This document shows positions 9,376 through 18,144 of a DNA stretch of 64,000 nucleotides, one piece after another. The position numbers and the translations under genes are program-made. The stretch covers positions 18,227-82,226 of the forward strand of contig JANXAL010000076.1 of NCBI GenBank assembly GCA_025062325.1, read 5' to 3'. Under the pieces are notes generated by a model. The model did not search any database. It was not told where the DNA came from and saw only the letters and a program-made list of their open reading frames with translations. Position 1 is the first letter of the stretch. Each line of letters begins with the position of its first letter. The DNA comes from Roseiflexus sp. (lineage in GTDB: Bacteria; Chloroflexota; Chloroflexia; Chloroflexales; Roseiflexaceae).

Positions 9376-10983
9376 CTACAGTTTCACCCGACCCAACTCC
9401 GCCTCCAGCCGCCGCACCAGGGTGCGCAGCGCCTTGATTCGCGCAAACCGCTTGTCCTCGGCTTCAATGATCGTCCACGGCGCGGCTGGCGTTGAGGTGC
9501 GCAGCAGCATCTCGTCTGCCGCCGCCTCGTACTGCGGCCACTTCTCGCGGTTGCGCCAGTCCTCCTCGGTCAGCTTCCAGGCTTTATATGGAATTGATTG
9601 CCGCTCCTCAAAACGCCGCAACTGCTCCTCGGGACTGAGGTGCAACCAGAATTTCACGACAATTGTACCAAACTCGACCAGTTGCCGCTCGAATTCGTTG
9701 ATCTCGGCATAGGCGCGTTGCCACTCCTCTGGACGGGCAAACCCTTCGACGCGCTCCACCAACACCCTCCCGTACCACGAGCGGTCGAAGATGGCGATCT
9801 GTCCACGCGGCGGCAACCGCCGCCAGAAGCGGTAGAGGTAATGGTGCGCTTTGTCCTCGCCGGTCGGTGCGGCAATCGCATGCACCACATAACTGCGCGG
9901 ATCGAGTTTCTCGGTGATGCGCTGGATCGTTCCCCCTTTTCCGGCGGCATCCCATCCCTCAAAGACCACCACGACCGGACGCTTCTGCACATAGACCTGA
10001 AAGCCGAGGAGACGCAGTTTGGCTTGCAGCTTGTTGAGCTTTCGACTGTACTTCTGGGGATCGAGACGCTGGCTCAAATCAACGCGCCGGAGGATGCTGA
10101 TGCCGGTCGGCAACGGCGAGACGCTTGCAGGTGGTCCATTGGGAGCGTCATTGCCGACTGGCGGCATCGGGCGCGCACCGCGGGTGCGCAACACATCGAG
10201 ACTGCGGCGGAAGGACGTGCCGCGCGAGTCGAGCAGTTCTTCGCAGGCTTCGGCATTAGCCTCAATGACTGGTCGCCTCCCGATGCGCGCTTCGAGTGCG
10301 CTCAGGATCGCCTCGAACGCCGCCACGCGCGCGTAGCGCCCGCAGGTCGCCGGAATAATGATCCAGGGCGCATACGGGGTGTCGGTGCGTGCAATCATGT
10401 CTTCGACCACATCGCGCACCCGTTCGTAGTGGCGATGTTGCCACAGGTCCTCCTCGGTCACCTGCCAGGCGGTCGTCTTGTCGCTGAGCAGCTTCTTGAA
10501 CCGTCGCTTCTGCTCGCGCTGCGATATGTGCAGCCAGAACTTCAGGATGACAGCGCCATCATCGGCCAGTTGTCGCTCGAACGCTACAATATCCTCGCAC
10601 CGCGCGCGCCAGTCGGCGACGCTCAGTTCGCGATGGATGCGCTCTTCGAGCACGTGGCGGTACCATGAGCGATCAAAAATGGCGATCTGACCATAACTCG
10701 GCGTTTTCAGCCAGAAGCGGTAGAGCCACGGGTACTGCATCTCATACGTGCGCGGCGGCGTGATTGAATAGACGCGCAGGCCGCGCGGATCGAGCCGTCG
10801 GGTAATGGCGCTGATCGTGCGCACTTTGGCGGCGCCAGCCCAGCCCTCGAAGGCGAACAGCGCCGGAATACGCGCCTCGAACAGCGCCTGTTCCATGTCG
10901 TAGAGACGCATCTGGAGATCAACAAGGCGCTGACGGTAATCGCGCTTGCTGAGCGAAAGCGTCAGATCGACCTGTTCGAGCAT
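9376..10983 (-). CDS. Two-domain polyphosphate kinase 2 (PPK2; polyphosphate:AMP phosphotransferase type)
   Basis: A 535-residue protein with two tandem PPK2 domains, the arrangement of PAP-type enzymes that phosphorylate AMP from polyphosphate. The ATG at 10983 is chosen because it lies two bases after the glgA stop and gives a family-like N-terminus (MLEQVDLTLSLSKRDYRQRL). The C-terminal domain has a good Walker A (FEGWDAAGKGGTI, about residues 340-352) and lid/Walker B region IAIFDRSWYGRVLVERV. The N-terminal domain has a degenerate loop (FEGWAGAAKVRTI, about 45-57), as is usual for the non-catalytic half. It is coupled to glycogen synthase, linking two storage polymers. Substrate preference (AMP or nucleoside diphosphate) is inferred from architecture only. 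Confidence 0.85.
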   Translation of the reverse strand: MLEQVDLTLSLSKRDYRQRLVDLQMRLYDMEQALFEARIPALFAFEGWAGAAKVRTISAITRRLDPRGLRVYSITPPRTYEMQYPWLYRFWLKTPSYGQIAIFDRSWYRHVLEERIHRELSVADWRARCEDIVAFERQLADDGAVILKFWLHISQREQKRRFKKLLSDKTTAWQVTEEDLWQHRHYERVRDVVEDMIARTDTPYAPWIIIPATCGRYARVAAFEAILSALEARIGRRPVIEANAEACEELLDSRGTSFRRSLDVLRTRGARPMPPVGNDAPNGPPASVSPLPTGISILRRVDLSQRLDPQKYSRKLNKLQAKLRLLGFQVYVQKRPVVVVFEGWDAAGKGGTIQRITEKLDPRSYVVHAIAAPTGEDKAHHYLYRFWRRLPPRGQIAIFDRSWYGRVLVERVEGFARPEEWQRAYAEINEFERQLVEFGTIVVKFWLHLSPEEQLRRFEERQSIPYKAWKLTEEDWRNREKWPQYEAAADEMLLRTSTPAAPWTIIEAEDKRFARIKALRTLVRRLEAELGRVKL

Positions 10984-10985
10984 GG

Positions 10986-12518
10986 TCACCCTACTCCCCG
11001 TTTGCGTGCAATGGCATCGCGGTACAACTGCACATACTCCTTCGCACTGCGCTCCCACGAGAAGTCCTGCGCCATCGCCCTCTGGATCATCTGCTGCATG
11101 TGGTGCGGTCGGTCGAAGTAGGTGCTGATCGCCCAACCGATGGTGTAGTAGACCGCATGAGCGCTCGGTTCATAGAACTTGAAGCCGGTGCCCTCGCCGG
11201 TGCGTTCGTCGTACTGCTGCACGGTATCTTCCAGCCCGCCGGTTGCACGCACAATCGGCAGCGTCCCGTAGCGCAGCGAGTACATCTGGTTCAGCCCACA
11301 CGGCTCATAGCGCGACGGCATGGCAAAAAAGTCGCTGCCTGCCTCGATCCAGTGCGACAGTTGATTGTCATAGCCGATGAAACTGCCAATCCGACCAGGG
11401 AAACGCAGCGGCAGCAGACCATAGTATCCCTCCAGCCCCTTGTCGCCGGCGCCCAGGATGACGAACTGTACCAGCGCATTCTGCACCAGACCCTCAATCG
11501 CGCCTGCCAGCAGGTCAAGACCTTTCTGGTACGCGAGACGACTGACCACGCCCACGATTGGGATGTTGGGATTAGGCTCAAGTCCCATCCGCAATTGCAA
11601 TTCGCGCTTGCAGATCGCCTTGCCCGCCAGGTTACTGGCGCTGTAGCGCGCCGGGATGAGCGGATCGGTCTCCGGGTTCCACTGCGTATAATCGACGCCG
11701 TTCAGGATGCCGCGGTAGGCACTGCCGCGGTCGTTCAGATACATCGCCAGCCCGTGCCCGCCTTCGGGGGTGCGCGTCTCGTTCGCATACGTCGGGCTGA
11801 CCGTGTTGAGCATATCGGAGTACTGAATGCCGCCTTTGAGAAAATTGATCCGCCCGTGATCCTCGAACTTGTCGGGCGTGAAATTGCTCCATTGCAACCC
11901 CAGGTACGGGTAGTGGGACGCATCGTACACGCCCTGATAGGCGATATTGTGAATGGTCAGTACGCTAGCTGCGCCGCCAAGCACCGGATGGTTCCAGTGC
12001 CAGATTTTGAGGTACGCCGCTGCCAGCGCCGTTTGCCAGTCGTGGGCATGCACGATGTCAGGGCGAAAGCCCATATCAATGCAGAGTTGCAACCCAGCGC
12101 GAGTGAGGAACCCGAAACGACGCGGATTATCGGGATAATCGTTATAATTGGCATCGTGGTACAAGCCAGGACGCGCAAAATACTTCTCGAACTCGATGAA
12201 AAAGATCGGCACACCATCGTGCGTGGTCGTGTGAACGGCGCACCATTCTTCGGTGTCGCCCATCCAGACGCCCATCGGCGCCAGGAACGGGCGAATATTG
12301 TAGCGTTCGCGGTTGATGATGCCATAGAGCGGCATGATAACAATTACGTCGTGCCCCAGCGCACGCAGCGCCTTCGGCAGCGAACCCACCACGTCCGCCA
12401 GTCCACCAGTCTTGGCAAACGGCGCGCATTCCGATGCGATCATGGCAATGCGCAGCGCCGGCCCCTCTTGTGGCGCAGAAGCGGCCTGCGCTGCACGGGT
12501 GCGTTTGGGTCGTGGCAT
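10986..12518 (-). CDS. glgA: Glycogen synthase (ADP-glucose type, GT5)
   Basis: A 510-residue glycosyltransferase of the GT5 family, which extends alpha-1,4-glucan from ADP-glucose. The N-terminal nucleotide-sugar loop is KTGGLADVVGSLPKAL (from residue 36). VHAHDWQTALAA, the acceptor-side HNIAYQG and the C-terminal MPSRYEPCGLNQMY and RATGGLEDTVQQY are all present. It is slightly longer than E. coli GlgA because of a basic, alanine-rich N-terminal extension of about 22 residues, so the start could lie further in. It lies 15 bases after the zinc-ribbon gene, and its TGA is two bases before the PPK2 ATG. Confidence 0.95.
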   Translation of the reverse strand: MPRPKRTRAAQAASAPQEGPALRIAMIASECAPFAKTGGLADVVGSLPKALRALGHDVIVIMPLYGIINRERYNIRPFLAPMGVWMGDTEEWCAVHTTTHDGVPIFFIEFEKYFARPGLYHDANYNDYPDNPRRFGFLTRAGLQLCIDMGFRPDIVHAHDWQTALAAAYLKIWHWNHPVLGGAASVLTIHNIAYQGVYDASHYPYLGLQWSNFTPDKFEDHGRINFLKGGIQYSDMLNTVSPTYANETRTPEGGHGLAMYLNDRGSAYRGILNGVDYTQWNPETDPLIPARYSASNLAGKAICKRELQLRMGLEPNPNIPIVGVVSRLAYQKGLDLLAGAIEGLVQNALVQFVILGAGDKGLEGYYGLLPLRFPGRIGSFIGYDNQLSHWIEAGSDFFAMPSRYEPCGLNQMYSLRYGTLPIVRATGGLEDTVQQYDERTGEGTGFKFYEPSAHAVYYTIGWAISTYFDRPHHMQQMIQRAMAQDFSWERSAKEYVQLYRDAIARKRGVG

Positions 12519-12533
12519 GGGTGTGCTTCTCCT

Positions 12534-13604
12534 CTATCCTTCAATCATGGCGATCTGACTGCGGCGGAAGGCGATCACGGCTCGACCGCCGCCATACGGA
12601 TGTGCATCGCGCTCGAACACCGCTCCGTCGTACCCTTCACGATCAAGCCACCACTCGATGATCGCGTCTGTATTCATATCGAGACCAAGATCCGCCGCTT
12701 CCTGAACGATGCGCGGTTTGAGACGCTTCCAGGCAGTCGCGTCGCAGACGAGCGGACGAAACATCTGCACACGGCAGAGCTGCCCGACTGCGCCGCCGAG
12801 CCGCAGCCATGCGCCCAGCGGTGAGACTTCGAGCAGCGGAATGCCGCGCCCGACCGGGGTGCGCTGTTGTGCGCTGTTGGGCATGCGGAACAGCCCGTGA
12901 ACTTCCCCCTGCCGCGCCCACGCTTCCGCCTCGCGTGCATTCATGCGGCGCACGGTCTCAGGGAAATCCGACACGCGCCCAATGCGCGGCGGCGCCATGA
13001 TCTGAATCTGCGGCACGGGCAGATCGAAACGCGGCGTAGACCCATCGACCCACCAGGCAGCCGCCACATCCATCGGCGGGTCGGCGCCGATCCGGTAGCG
13101 AAACCCGCGTCGGGTGCGTCCTTCATCGGCATGCGCCACAGCGCTAATCTGCACGATCAGGCGCAGGTTGTGCGCTGCCCCCGGCGCCGCGAACCACGTG
13201 CGCTCGACCACAAAGCGCACCAGCGTGCGGTTGACGCCCTCAGCAGCCCATTCCTGACCGCATTTCTTCCAGCCGTGTTCGACCAATCCGCTCCATCCGC
13301 CGACAATCGCGCGCAGCGGCGCATACACGGCGACGATATCATCAGGACCGGGCAACTCGGGCGCAAACCACAACCCCGGTGGCGTCGCCCCTGACGACGG
13401 GAGTTTGACCGTGCCGCCAATCACTGCCTGGGCAGTGCGCGCATTCGCTAGGCGCACCGTGGGTCCGGTCGCCGCAGGAACGGTCTCTTCGCTGAGCGCA
13501 AACTGCTCAACCGGTTGACCGCACTCGATACAGAAGCGCGGCTCGCCGGGGGGCAGATCAGCGCCGCAAAAGGCGCAAAAACGCATCATAGTATGCGAGC
13601 TCAT
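12534..13604 (-). CDS. Zinc-ribbon protein of unknown function
   Basis: A 356-residue protein that I do not recognise beyond its N-terminus. Residues about 8-30 form a zinc ribbon of the CxxC...CxxC type (FCAFCGADLPPGE, FCIECGQPVEQF). A low-complexity linker of about 40 residues follows, then a folded region rich in Trp, Pro and Arg without signal peptide or membrane segment (for example WWVDGSTPRFDLPVPQI). Three starts are possible (13604, 13589, 13586); the track start is kept. It leads the glgA-PPK2-DUF507 cluster, which suggests a role around storage metabolism, but that is context only. Confidence 0.6.
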   Translation of the reverse strand: MSSHTMMRFCAFCGADLPPGEPRFCIECGQPVEQFALSEETVPAATGPTVRLANARTAQAVIGGTVKLPSSGATPPGLWFAPELPGPDDIVAVYAPLRAIVGGWSGLVEHGWKKCGQEWAAEGVNRTLVRFVVERTWFAAPGAAHNLRLIVQISAVAHADEGRTRRGFRYRIGADPPMDVAAAWWVDGSTPRFDLPVPQIQIMAPPRIGRVSDFPETVRRMNAREAEAWARQGEVHGLFRMPNSAQQRTPVGRGIPLLEVSPLGAWLRLGGAVGQLCRVQMFRPLVCDATAWKRLKPRIVQEAADLGLDMNTDAIIEWWLDREGYDGAVFERDAHPYGGGRAVIAFRRSQIAMIEG

Positions 13605-13740
13605 ATATATTTATTATACGCTCTGGAAACCCGCATGGAGTCGACCCGGGCGACGATCAGGAGGTGCAGTCGTGAATTATCAGGACGTGTGAACACCTGG
13701 CGGTTCGATGCGCTCACCAAGGGTTTACGCAGTGTATGGA

Positions 13741-13842
13741 GCACACGGATTACACAGATCAAGACGGATGGATACGGATCGGTTCTCTTCCACAACGGAC
13801 GAATCCGCGCGAACCCGTTCCATCCGTGTGAATCCGCGTCCA
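13741..13842. repeat. CGGAT-type repeat block 1
   Basis: ACGGAT and ATCCGNG motifs recur at about 10-bp spacing. The left half reads ...CACGGATTACACAGATCAAG and the right half has ATCCGTGTG and AATCCGCGTCC in the opposite sense, so the block can fold on itself. Similar blocks occur at 31908, 35926 and 37508. The area from 13605 to 13740 shows no feature. Confidence 0.6.
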
Positions 13843-13852
13843 CATCCTGTCT

Positions 13853-14383
13853 CCTCTCACAGGTGTGGATTTTTTAGCAAGCCTTTACGTTGCATTGCCC
13901 ATTTCGGGCAACAGGATACCCCAACTCCCCCTTCTCTCAAGAAGGGGGATGGGGGGATGCCAGCGCACCCCCACCCTCTGCCCCCTCACAAGTGTAGATT
14001 TTTCTCAAGCCCTTATGTTGCATCGCCTGTTTTGAGCGCCAGGGTGTGCAACCTCCCCCTTCTCCCCTTATGGGAGAAGGGGGTAGGGGGGATGAGGGGG
14101 AAAAAGGCGTCGGGATGCCGAAAACGCCCCTCGCACCCGGAAAACTCTACCCTTAAGAGCCCCCTGCCCCTCCCCATCAAGGAGGGGGGGAGAAGCTCGC
14201 AAGTGTCGATTTTTGGGCAAGCCCTCATATTGCATCGCCCGGTTTGAGCGTCAGGATGCGTAAACTCCCCCTTCTCCCCTCGTGGGAGAAGGGGGAAAGG
14301 GGGATGAGGGGGAAAAAAGGGGCGTCAGGACGCGCACACACTCCCTTCACCCCTTGTGGGAGAAGGGGGGATGAGGGGAAAGC
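13853..14383. repeat. Cluster of three adjoining MITE-like repeats (copies 3-5)
   Basis: Left ends of the element occur at 13854 (CTCTCACAGGTGTGGATTTT), 13985 (CTCACAAGTGTAGATTTTT) and 14195 (CTCGCAAGTGTCGATTTTT). A right end (AAAACTCTACCCTTAAGAG) lies at 14141-14159. Each copy carries the TTGCATTGCCC/TTGCATCGCC core and the CCCCCTTCTCCCC hairpin. The last copy runs to the stop codon of the oxidoreductase gene at 14384. Confidence 0.7.
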
Positions 14384-15001
14384 CTACTCCTCCGCGTACC
14401 GTTCTTCCTTCCAGGGATCGGCGTTATTATGGTAACCGTAGCGCTCCCAGAAACCGGGGCGATCCTCAGCCATGAACTCAATGCCGCGCAGCCACTTGGC
14501 GCTCTTCCAAAAATACTTGCGCGGCGTCAGCAGGCGCAGCGGGTAACCATGCTCCGGCGTCAACTCCTTACCCTCATATTTGTACGCCAGCAGCGCATCG
14601 TCTTCCAACAGCACATCAAGCGGCACATTCGTCGTAAAGCCGTGCTCACAGTGCGCCATCACATACCTGGCAGACGGCTTGAGCGGCGGGATGTGCTTAA
14701 GAAACTCTCTGAACTGCACGCCTTCCCAGTGGGTATCAAGCTTACTCCAGCGGGTCACGCAGTGGATATCAGTTGTAATCGCTATTGTCGGCAGAGCGCG
14801 GAACTCTGCAAAACTGAAGCGCGCCGGCGCCTCAATTTCACCCCAGACGCGCAGGTCCCAATCCTTTTCGACATCGTGGTAGATCGGAACCTCGCCATAG
14901 TGAAGAACAGGAAACTTCTCCGTAACGTACTGACCAGGAGGCACACGATCGCGCTTATCGGGAGAAGTGCAGTCGCGCTTTTTCTTGAACAACTCAGACA
15001 T
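14384..15001 (-). CDS. SUOX-fold molybdopterin-dependent oxidoreductase, cytoplasmic
   Basis: A 205-residue protein that is essentially a single oxidoreductase molybdopterin-binding domain of the sulfite oxidase/MsrP type. The molybdenum-ligating cysteine is very likely Cys81 in DIHCVTRWS. The cofactor region continues with HWEGVQFREFLKHI and AHCEHGFTTNVPLD, and the C-terminal GYPLRLLTPRKYFWKSAKW is conserved in the family. There is no Tat signal, haem domain or dimerisation domain, so it should act in the cytoplasm with an unknown electron partner. It follows a winged-helix gene by 14 bases. Confidence 0.88.
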   Translation of the reverse strand: MSELFKKKRDCTSPDKRDRVPPGQYVTEKFPVLHYGEVPIYHDVEKDWDLRVWGEIEAPARFSFAEFRALPTIAITTDIHCVTRWSKLDTHWEGVQFREFLKHIPPLKPSARYVMAHCEHGFTTNVPLDVLLEDDALLAYKYEGKELTPEHGYPLRLLTPRKYFWKSAKWLRGIEFMAEDRPGFWERYGYHNNADPWKEERYAEE

Positions 15002-15015
15002 ACTGCTCCAGACTT

Positions 15016-15408
15016 CTAGAAGCTCAGGCTTTCAAACGCGATACCCATCTGAACCGCCCGACGATAGGGCGCATCTCCGGCTATCTCGCGCAGCGTGCGA
15101 TGGATCAGATCACGCTCCAGCGGCTCGTTGTAGCACTGTATCAACCGCTGAATAGACTCTGCCAGGTCGCGTGACGGGCAGAACGAATACACGGGACCAT
15201 CCGGCGTGTTCGTTTCGCAAAGCACCCCGCTCTCCGCCAGTTCCCGCAGCGCCTCGCGCGTGCTCCAGATATCACGGTAGATCCGGTCTGCCACCTGCGC
15301 AGCGGTGGCGCGCAAATGCTGATGCTCAGCAAACATAAGCACCAGTTGCAGTTTGAGAGGCGTATCGATCACTCCCTCAAGCAGCAAACGCACGCTCTGG
15401 TCGATCAT
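15016..15408 (-). CDS. Winged-helix-like protein, probable regulator
   Basis: A 130-residue helical protein. Residues about 18-75 look like a winged helix: an LQLVLMFAEHQHLRATAAQV helix pair, a recognition helix (STREALRELAESGVL) and a wing (CETNTPDGPVYSF). The C-terminal 50 residues are helical. It lies directly upstream of the SUOX-fold gene in the same direction and may control it. The family cannot be named from sequence alone. Confidence 0.65.
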   Translation of the reverse strand: MIDQSVRLLLEGVIDTPLKLQLVLMFAEHQHLRATAAQVADRIYRDIWSTREALRELAESGVLCETNTPDGPVYSFCPSRDLAESIQRLIQCYNEPLERDLIHRTLREIAGDAPYRRAVQMGIAFESLSF

Positions 15409-15766
15409 TGACCTGCCTCCTTATTGAACTAAGGGTCGCCAGCGACCTCACCCATCAGCGGCTTGCGCCAAAAACAAAAACGCTTCCGCCGACGTCGGCT
15501 TCCTGCGCGCGTGGGAGGAGCCTCTCCGGGTCGGCTTCTCTCTTCACTTCGTCCCGTCGATTGTGGATTTTGTCACAAGATACGTCTCAACCTTTTTTAG
15601 TATACTATAAAAGGCAGGCGATTGCTAGATGTTTTTCAGGCAAAAGTTTCCATCTCACAATCATGAGTTGACATCCATCCACCTTTAGTGCTACCATCCA
15701 TTGAACAGACGGTGCATTTGTTCGATGGCGCCGTATGTGCAGCGCGCCTGTGAAGGGGGACATGCT
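15409..15766. other. Divergent promoter region
   Basis: A 358-base spacer between the winged-helix gene (minus) and the response regulator (plus). It contains an AT-rich near-palindrome TTTTAGTATACTATAAAA at about 15596-15613, which could supply a -10 box for the minus-strand gene or bind a regulator. The plus-strand promoter is listed separately. There is no gene. Confidence 0.45.
15668..15697 (+). promoter_or_regulatory. Candidate sigma-A promoter of the response regulator
   Basis: TTGACA at 15668-15673 and TACCAT at 15692-15697, with an 18-bp spacer, lie about 70 bases upstream of the ATG at 15767. Confidence 0.5.
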
Positions 15767-16567
15767 ATGAGCCAGTCAGAGCGGATACTGCTGGTTGATG
15801 ATGAAGCCAATATTCGGCTGACGCTGGGCGCAATGCTGACCCGCGCTGGCTATGAGGTGACGACTGCTTCCAGCGGCGCCGAAGCGATTGCGCTCCTTGA
15901 CGAGCAAACGTTCGATCTCTTGATTGTTGATCTTAAGATGCCCGGCATTGATGGGATGCAAGTTGTGGCAGCCGCCCGCACCCGTCATCCCGATACGGCA
16001 GTCATCATTCTGACAGGGCACGGCTCGCTCGAAACCGCCATCGAAGGGTTGCGCTACGGCATCTTCGACTATTTGTTGAAGAACACCGAGCCGTCGCAGG
16101 TGCTTGAGCGCGTTCGAGCGGCGTTGCAGGCGCATGCTGCCGAGAAGCGCCGCCGCGATCTGCTGAATGCGGTCGATGCGGCGGTTCAGGAGTTGCGCGG
16201 CTCCGTCGCTGCCACGGTTGAGACGCCGCCAGCACCGCAAGCGGAGCGCACAATTGTTATTGGTCAGTTGCAGCTTGACACATGGCGTCAGGTCGCCACT
16301 CTTGGCGGGCGCACGCTGGCGCTGACGCCAACCGAGTTCCGCGTGCTGCTCTGCCTTGCGGAGCACGCCGGTACGATGCTATCGTACAGCCAGCTCGTCA
16401 AGTGCGCTCAGGGGTACGACGCCAGCGACCTGGAGGCGGGTGAGTTGATCAAACCCCACATCCATCACCTGCGCCAGAAATTGGAGCCCGACCCCAGTTC
16501 GCCGCGCTATATCCTCAACGTGCGCGGGAAAGGGTATCTCCTTGCAATCAACAATGAACCATCCTGA
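15767..16567 (+). CDS. OmpR-family response regulator
   Basis: A 266-residue two-component transcription regulator. The receiver domain occupies residues about 6-120, with the acidic pair Asp11/Asp12, phosphoacceptor Asp55 (LLIVDLKMPG) and Lys105 (YLLKNTEP). An alanine/proline-rich linker follows, then a winged-helix DNA-binding domain (about 165-262) with LTPTEFRVLLCLAEHAG and YILNVRGKGYLL. The ATG at 15767 follows GAAGGGGGACATGCT; an upstream in-frame start would add 22 residues outside the family pattern. No histidine kinase gene adjoins, so its partner is unknown. Confidence 0.9.
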   Translation: MSQSERILLVDDEANIRLTLGAMLTRAGYEVTTASSGAEAIALLDEQTFDLLIVDLKMPGIDGMQVVAAARTRHPDTAVIILTGHGSLETAIEGLRYGIFDYLLKNTEPSQVLERVRAALQAHAAEKRRRDLLNAVDAAVQELRGSVAATVETPPAPQAERTIVIGQLQLDTWRQVATLGGRTLALTPTEFRVLLCLAEHAGTMLSYSQLVKCAQGYDASDLEAGELIKPHIHHLRQKLEPDPSSPRYILNVRGKGYLLAINNEPS

Positions 16568-16572
16568 AGTTC

Positions 16573-16617
16573 ATCGGGACGCGGCGCGCCTCAACCGTAG
16601 CGCCGCCGCGCCCCGAT
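16573..16617. terminator. Bidirectional terminator-like hairpin
   Basis: The arms ATCGGGACGCGGC and GCCGCGCCCCGAT form a long G+C-rich stem with one mismatch between the convergent response regulator and aminotransferase genes. No clear T-run follows on the plus strand. Confidence 0.5.
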
Positions 16618-16622
16618 CGTCT

Positions 16623-17711
16623 TTAGAGCAGCGACGCCAGGCGACGCACCCCCTCATCGATCTGCTGCGGCGTCACAGCGCAGAATGGCAATCGCACGAA
16701 GCGCTCACCATCCGGCGCCGGACCTTCGTCGGGATCGGCGAAGAATGCCTGCCCTTCGGTCAGCACCAGACCGATCTCCTTTGCGCGGGCGACGAGGTTG
16801 CGGGTATTGGCATCTGCTGGCAGGGTGACGCTCACAAAGAAGCCGCCATCCGGTTCAGAAGCGACAACGCCTTTCAGATAGCGTCGCACGGCGCTCATCA
16901 TTGCTTCCCAGCGCGGTCGGTACAGTTCCTTCAGACGCTCAATGTTCGGCGCCATCCAACCGCGCCGGATGAACTCGGCAACTGCAGCCTGCGTCGGCAG
17001 CACTGGCGACAGGTAAGTGTTCTCGCCTTCTTTCGTCACCGCTGCTACCAGTGACGATGGTGCAACCATATACCCGACCCGCATACCGGGGCTGAGGAGT
17101 TTGCTGAACGACGTGATCGTGATAACCCGGCTCGGATTGATCTCGCGCATCATCGGCACGCTTTCGCCCCGGTAGCGCAGCAGGCGGTAGGGAATATCCT
17201 CAATCACCCAGAATCCGTACCGTTCGGCAATCTCCAGGATGGCGCGTCGTTTCTCCAGAGATGTCGTGACGCCAGCCGGATTCTGGAAGTCGGGCACAGT
17301 GTAGAGGAACGCCGGCGTCTGACGCTTGACCTCGGCTTCCAGGCGCATGACGTCGAGCCCGTCCGCTTCAAGAGGAATGCCGACAACCCGCGCACCGCGC
17401 CGCCGGAATGTTGTGATAGCGCGATCATAACTGGGCTGCTCCGTGAGGACGGTCATGCCAGGGCGAACCAGATGCGCTGCCAGCAGATCCTGCAGTTGCA
17501 GCGATCCATTGGCAACCATAATTTCGTTGTCTTTGACCCCGTACTCGGCGGCGAGCAACGACCGCAACGGCGCGTAGCCAGCTTGCTGACCGTACTGCAA
17601 CACGACTGCCGCATCGCTTTCGACCGCCGCTGCCAAACATTCGGCGATCTGCGCTGTCGGAAATGCTTCGGTTGGCGGAACGCCCCGGGTGAAAACGATT
17701 GTGTCTTGCAT
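16623..17711 (-). CDS. PLP-dependent aminotransferase, class I/II (LysN/2-aminoadipate type)
   Basis: A 362-residue fold-type I aminotransferase close to the 2-aminoadipate/aromatic group and to MocR aminotransferase domains, but without a GntR DNA-binding domain. The PLP lysine is Lys204 in ITSFSKLLSPGMRVGY. Other visible motifs are LQYGQQAGYAPLRSLLA, VANGSLQLQDLLA, PDFQNPAGVTTSLEKR and the cofactor-binding DIPYRLLRYRG. It would transfer amino groups between an amino acid and a 2-oxoacid; the substrate is not readable from sequence. It is monocistronic. Confidence 0.88.
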   Translation of the reverse strand: MQDTIVFTRGVPPTEAFPTAQIAECLAAAVESDAAVVLQYGQQAGYAPLRSLLAAEYGVKDNEIMVANGSLQLQDLLAAHLVRPGMTVLTEQPSYDRAITTFRRRGARVVGIPLEADGLDVMRLEAEVKRQTPAFLYTVPDFQNPAGVTTSLEKRRAILEIAERYGFWVIEDIPYRLLRYRGESVPMMREINPSRVITITSFSKLLSPGMRVGYMVAPSSLVAAVTKEGENTYLSPVLPTQAAVAEFIRRGWMAPNIERLKELYRPRWEAMMSAVRRYLKGVVASEPDGGFFVSVTLPADANTRNLVARAKEIGLVLTEGQAFFADPDEGPAPDGERFVRLPFCAVTPQQIDEGVRRLASLL

Positions 17712-17757
17712 GGTCCTTCCTTTGGTTAAGAGATCACCACTCGAGATTGTGAAGAAT

Positions 17758-17788
17758 TTTACAACACATCCGCCTAGACGTGTATACT
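17758..17788 (+). promoter_or_regulatory. Candidate promoter of the small membrane protein gene
   Basis: TTTACA at 17758-17763 and TATACT at 17783-17788 (19-bp spacer, or 18 bp from TTACAA) lie about 70 bases before the GTG start at 17861. Confidence 0.4.
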
Positions 17789-17860
17789 AGAAGCGTCGGT
17801 TCTTTGTGATGAACCGCACAAGGTTGCCGTCAATCAACGACATCCTAGAAGGGGGACATC

Positions 17861-18076
17861 GTGCTGCCTGTCAATGAAAGCGTCTTTGATCGCGACATTC
17901 GTCTCGGCGTCGGGTTGTTGCTGTTCCTGTTCGGCTTCTTCGGTCTGACCGGCATCTGGCAGATTGCGCTCACAGTCATCGCCGTGTTGTTGATCATCAG
18001 CGCGGTCACCGGTTTTTGCCCGCTCTATGCGCTGCTCCACGTCAACACCGCATCCTCCGGACGCGGCGACAAGTGA
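17861..18076 (+). CDS. YgaP-like (DUF2892) small inner-membrane protein
   Basis: A 71-residue protein with two adjoining membrane segments (about residues 14-31 and 34-52) and the TGFCPLYALLHVNT motif typical of the DUF2892/YgaP transmembrane module. That module is often fused to a rhodanese domain elsewhere but is alone here. The GTG start follows GAAGGGGGACATC. Its function is unknown; the family is linked to sulfur handling by its rhodanese fusions. Confidence 0.8.
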   Translation: MLPVNESVFDRDIRLGVGLLLFLFGFFGLTGIWQIALTVIAVLLIISAVTGFCPLYALLHVNTASSGRGDK

Positions 18077-18100
18077 CACTGCAACCTCCACGGAGAGGTG

Positions 18101-18128
18101 AAGGGGGGCGCATGCCCTCCTTTTATTC
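18101..18128. terminator. Intrinsic terminator between convergent genes
   Basis: The stem AAGGGGGGC / GCCCTCCTT with loop GCAT is followed by TTATTCTG. It lies 25 bases after the YgaP-like gene, and the same hairpin could serve the methyltransferase gene on the other strand. Confidence 0.65.
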
Positions 18129-18144
18129 TGCTCCGAGGAGCCCT

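Noticed and set aside
11100..12824. Plus-strand open frame of 574 codons
   Set aside because: Antisense to glgA and the zinc-ribbon gene; no family-like motifs.
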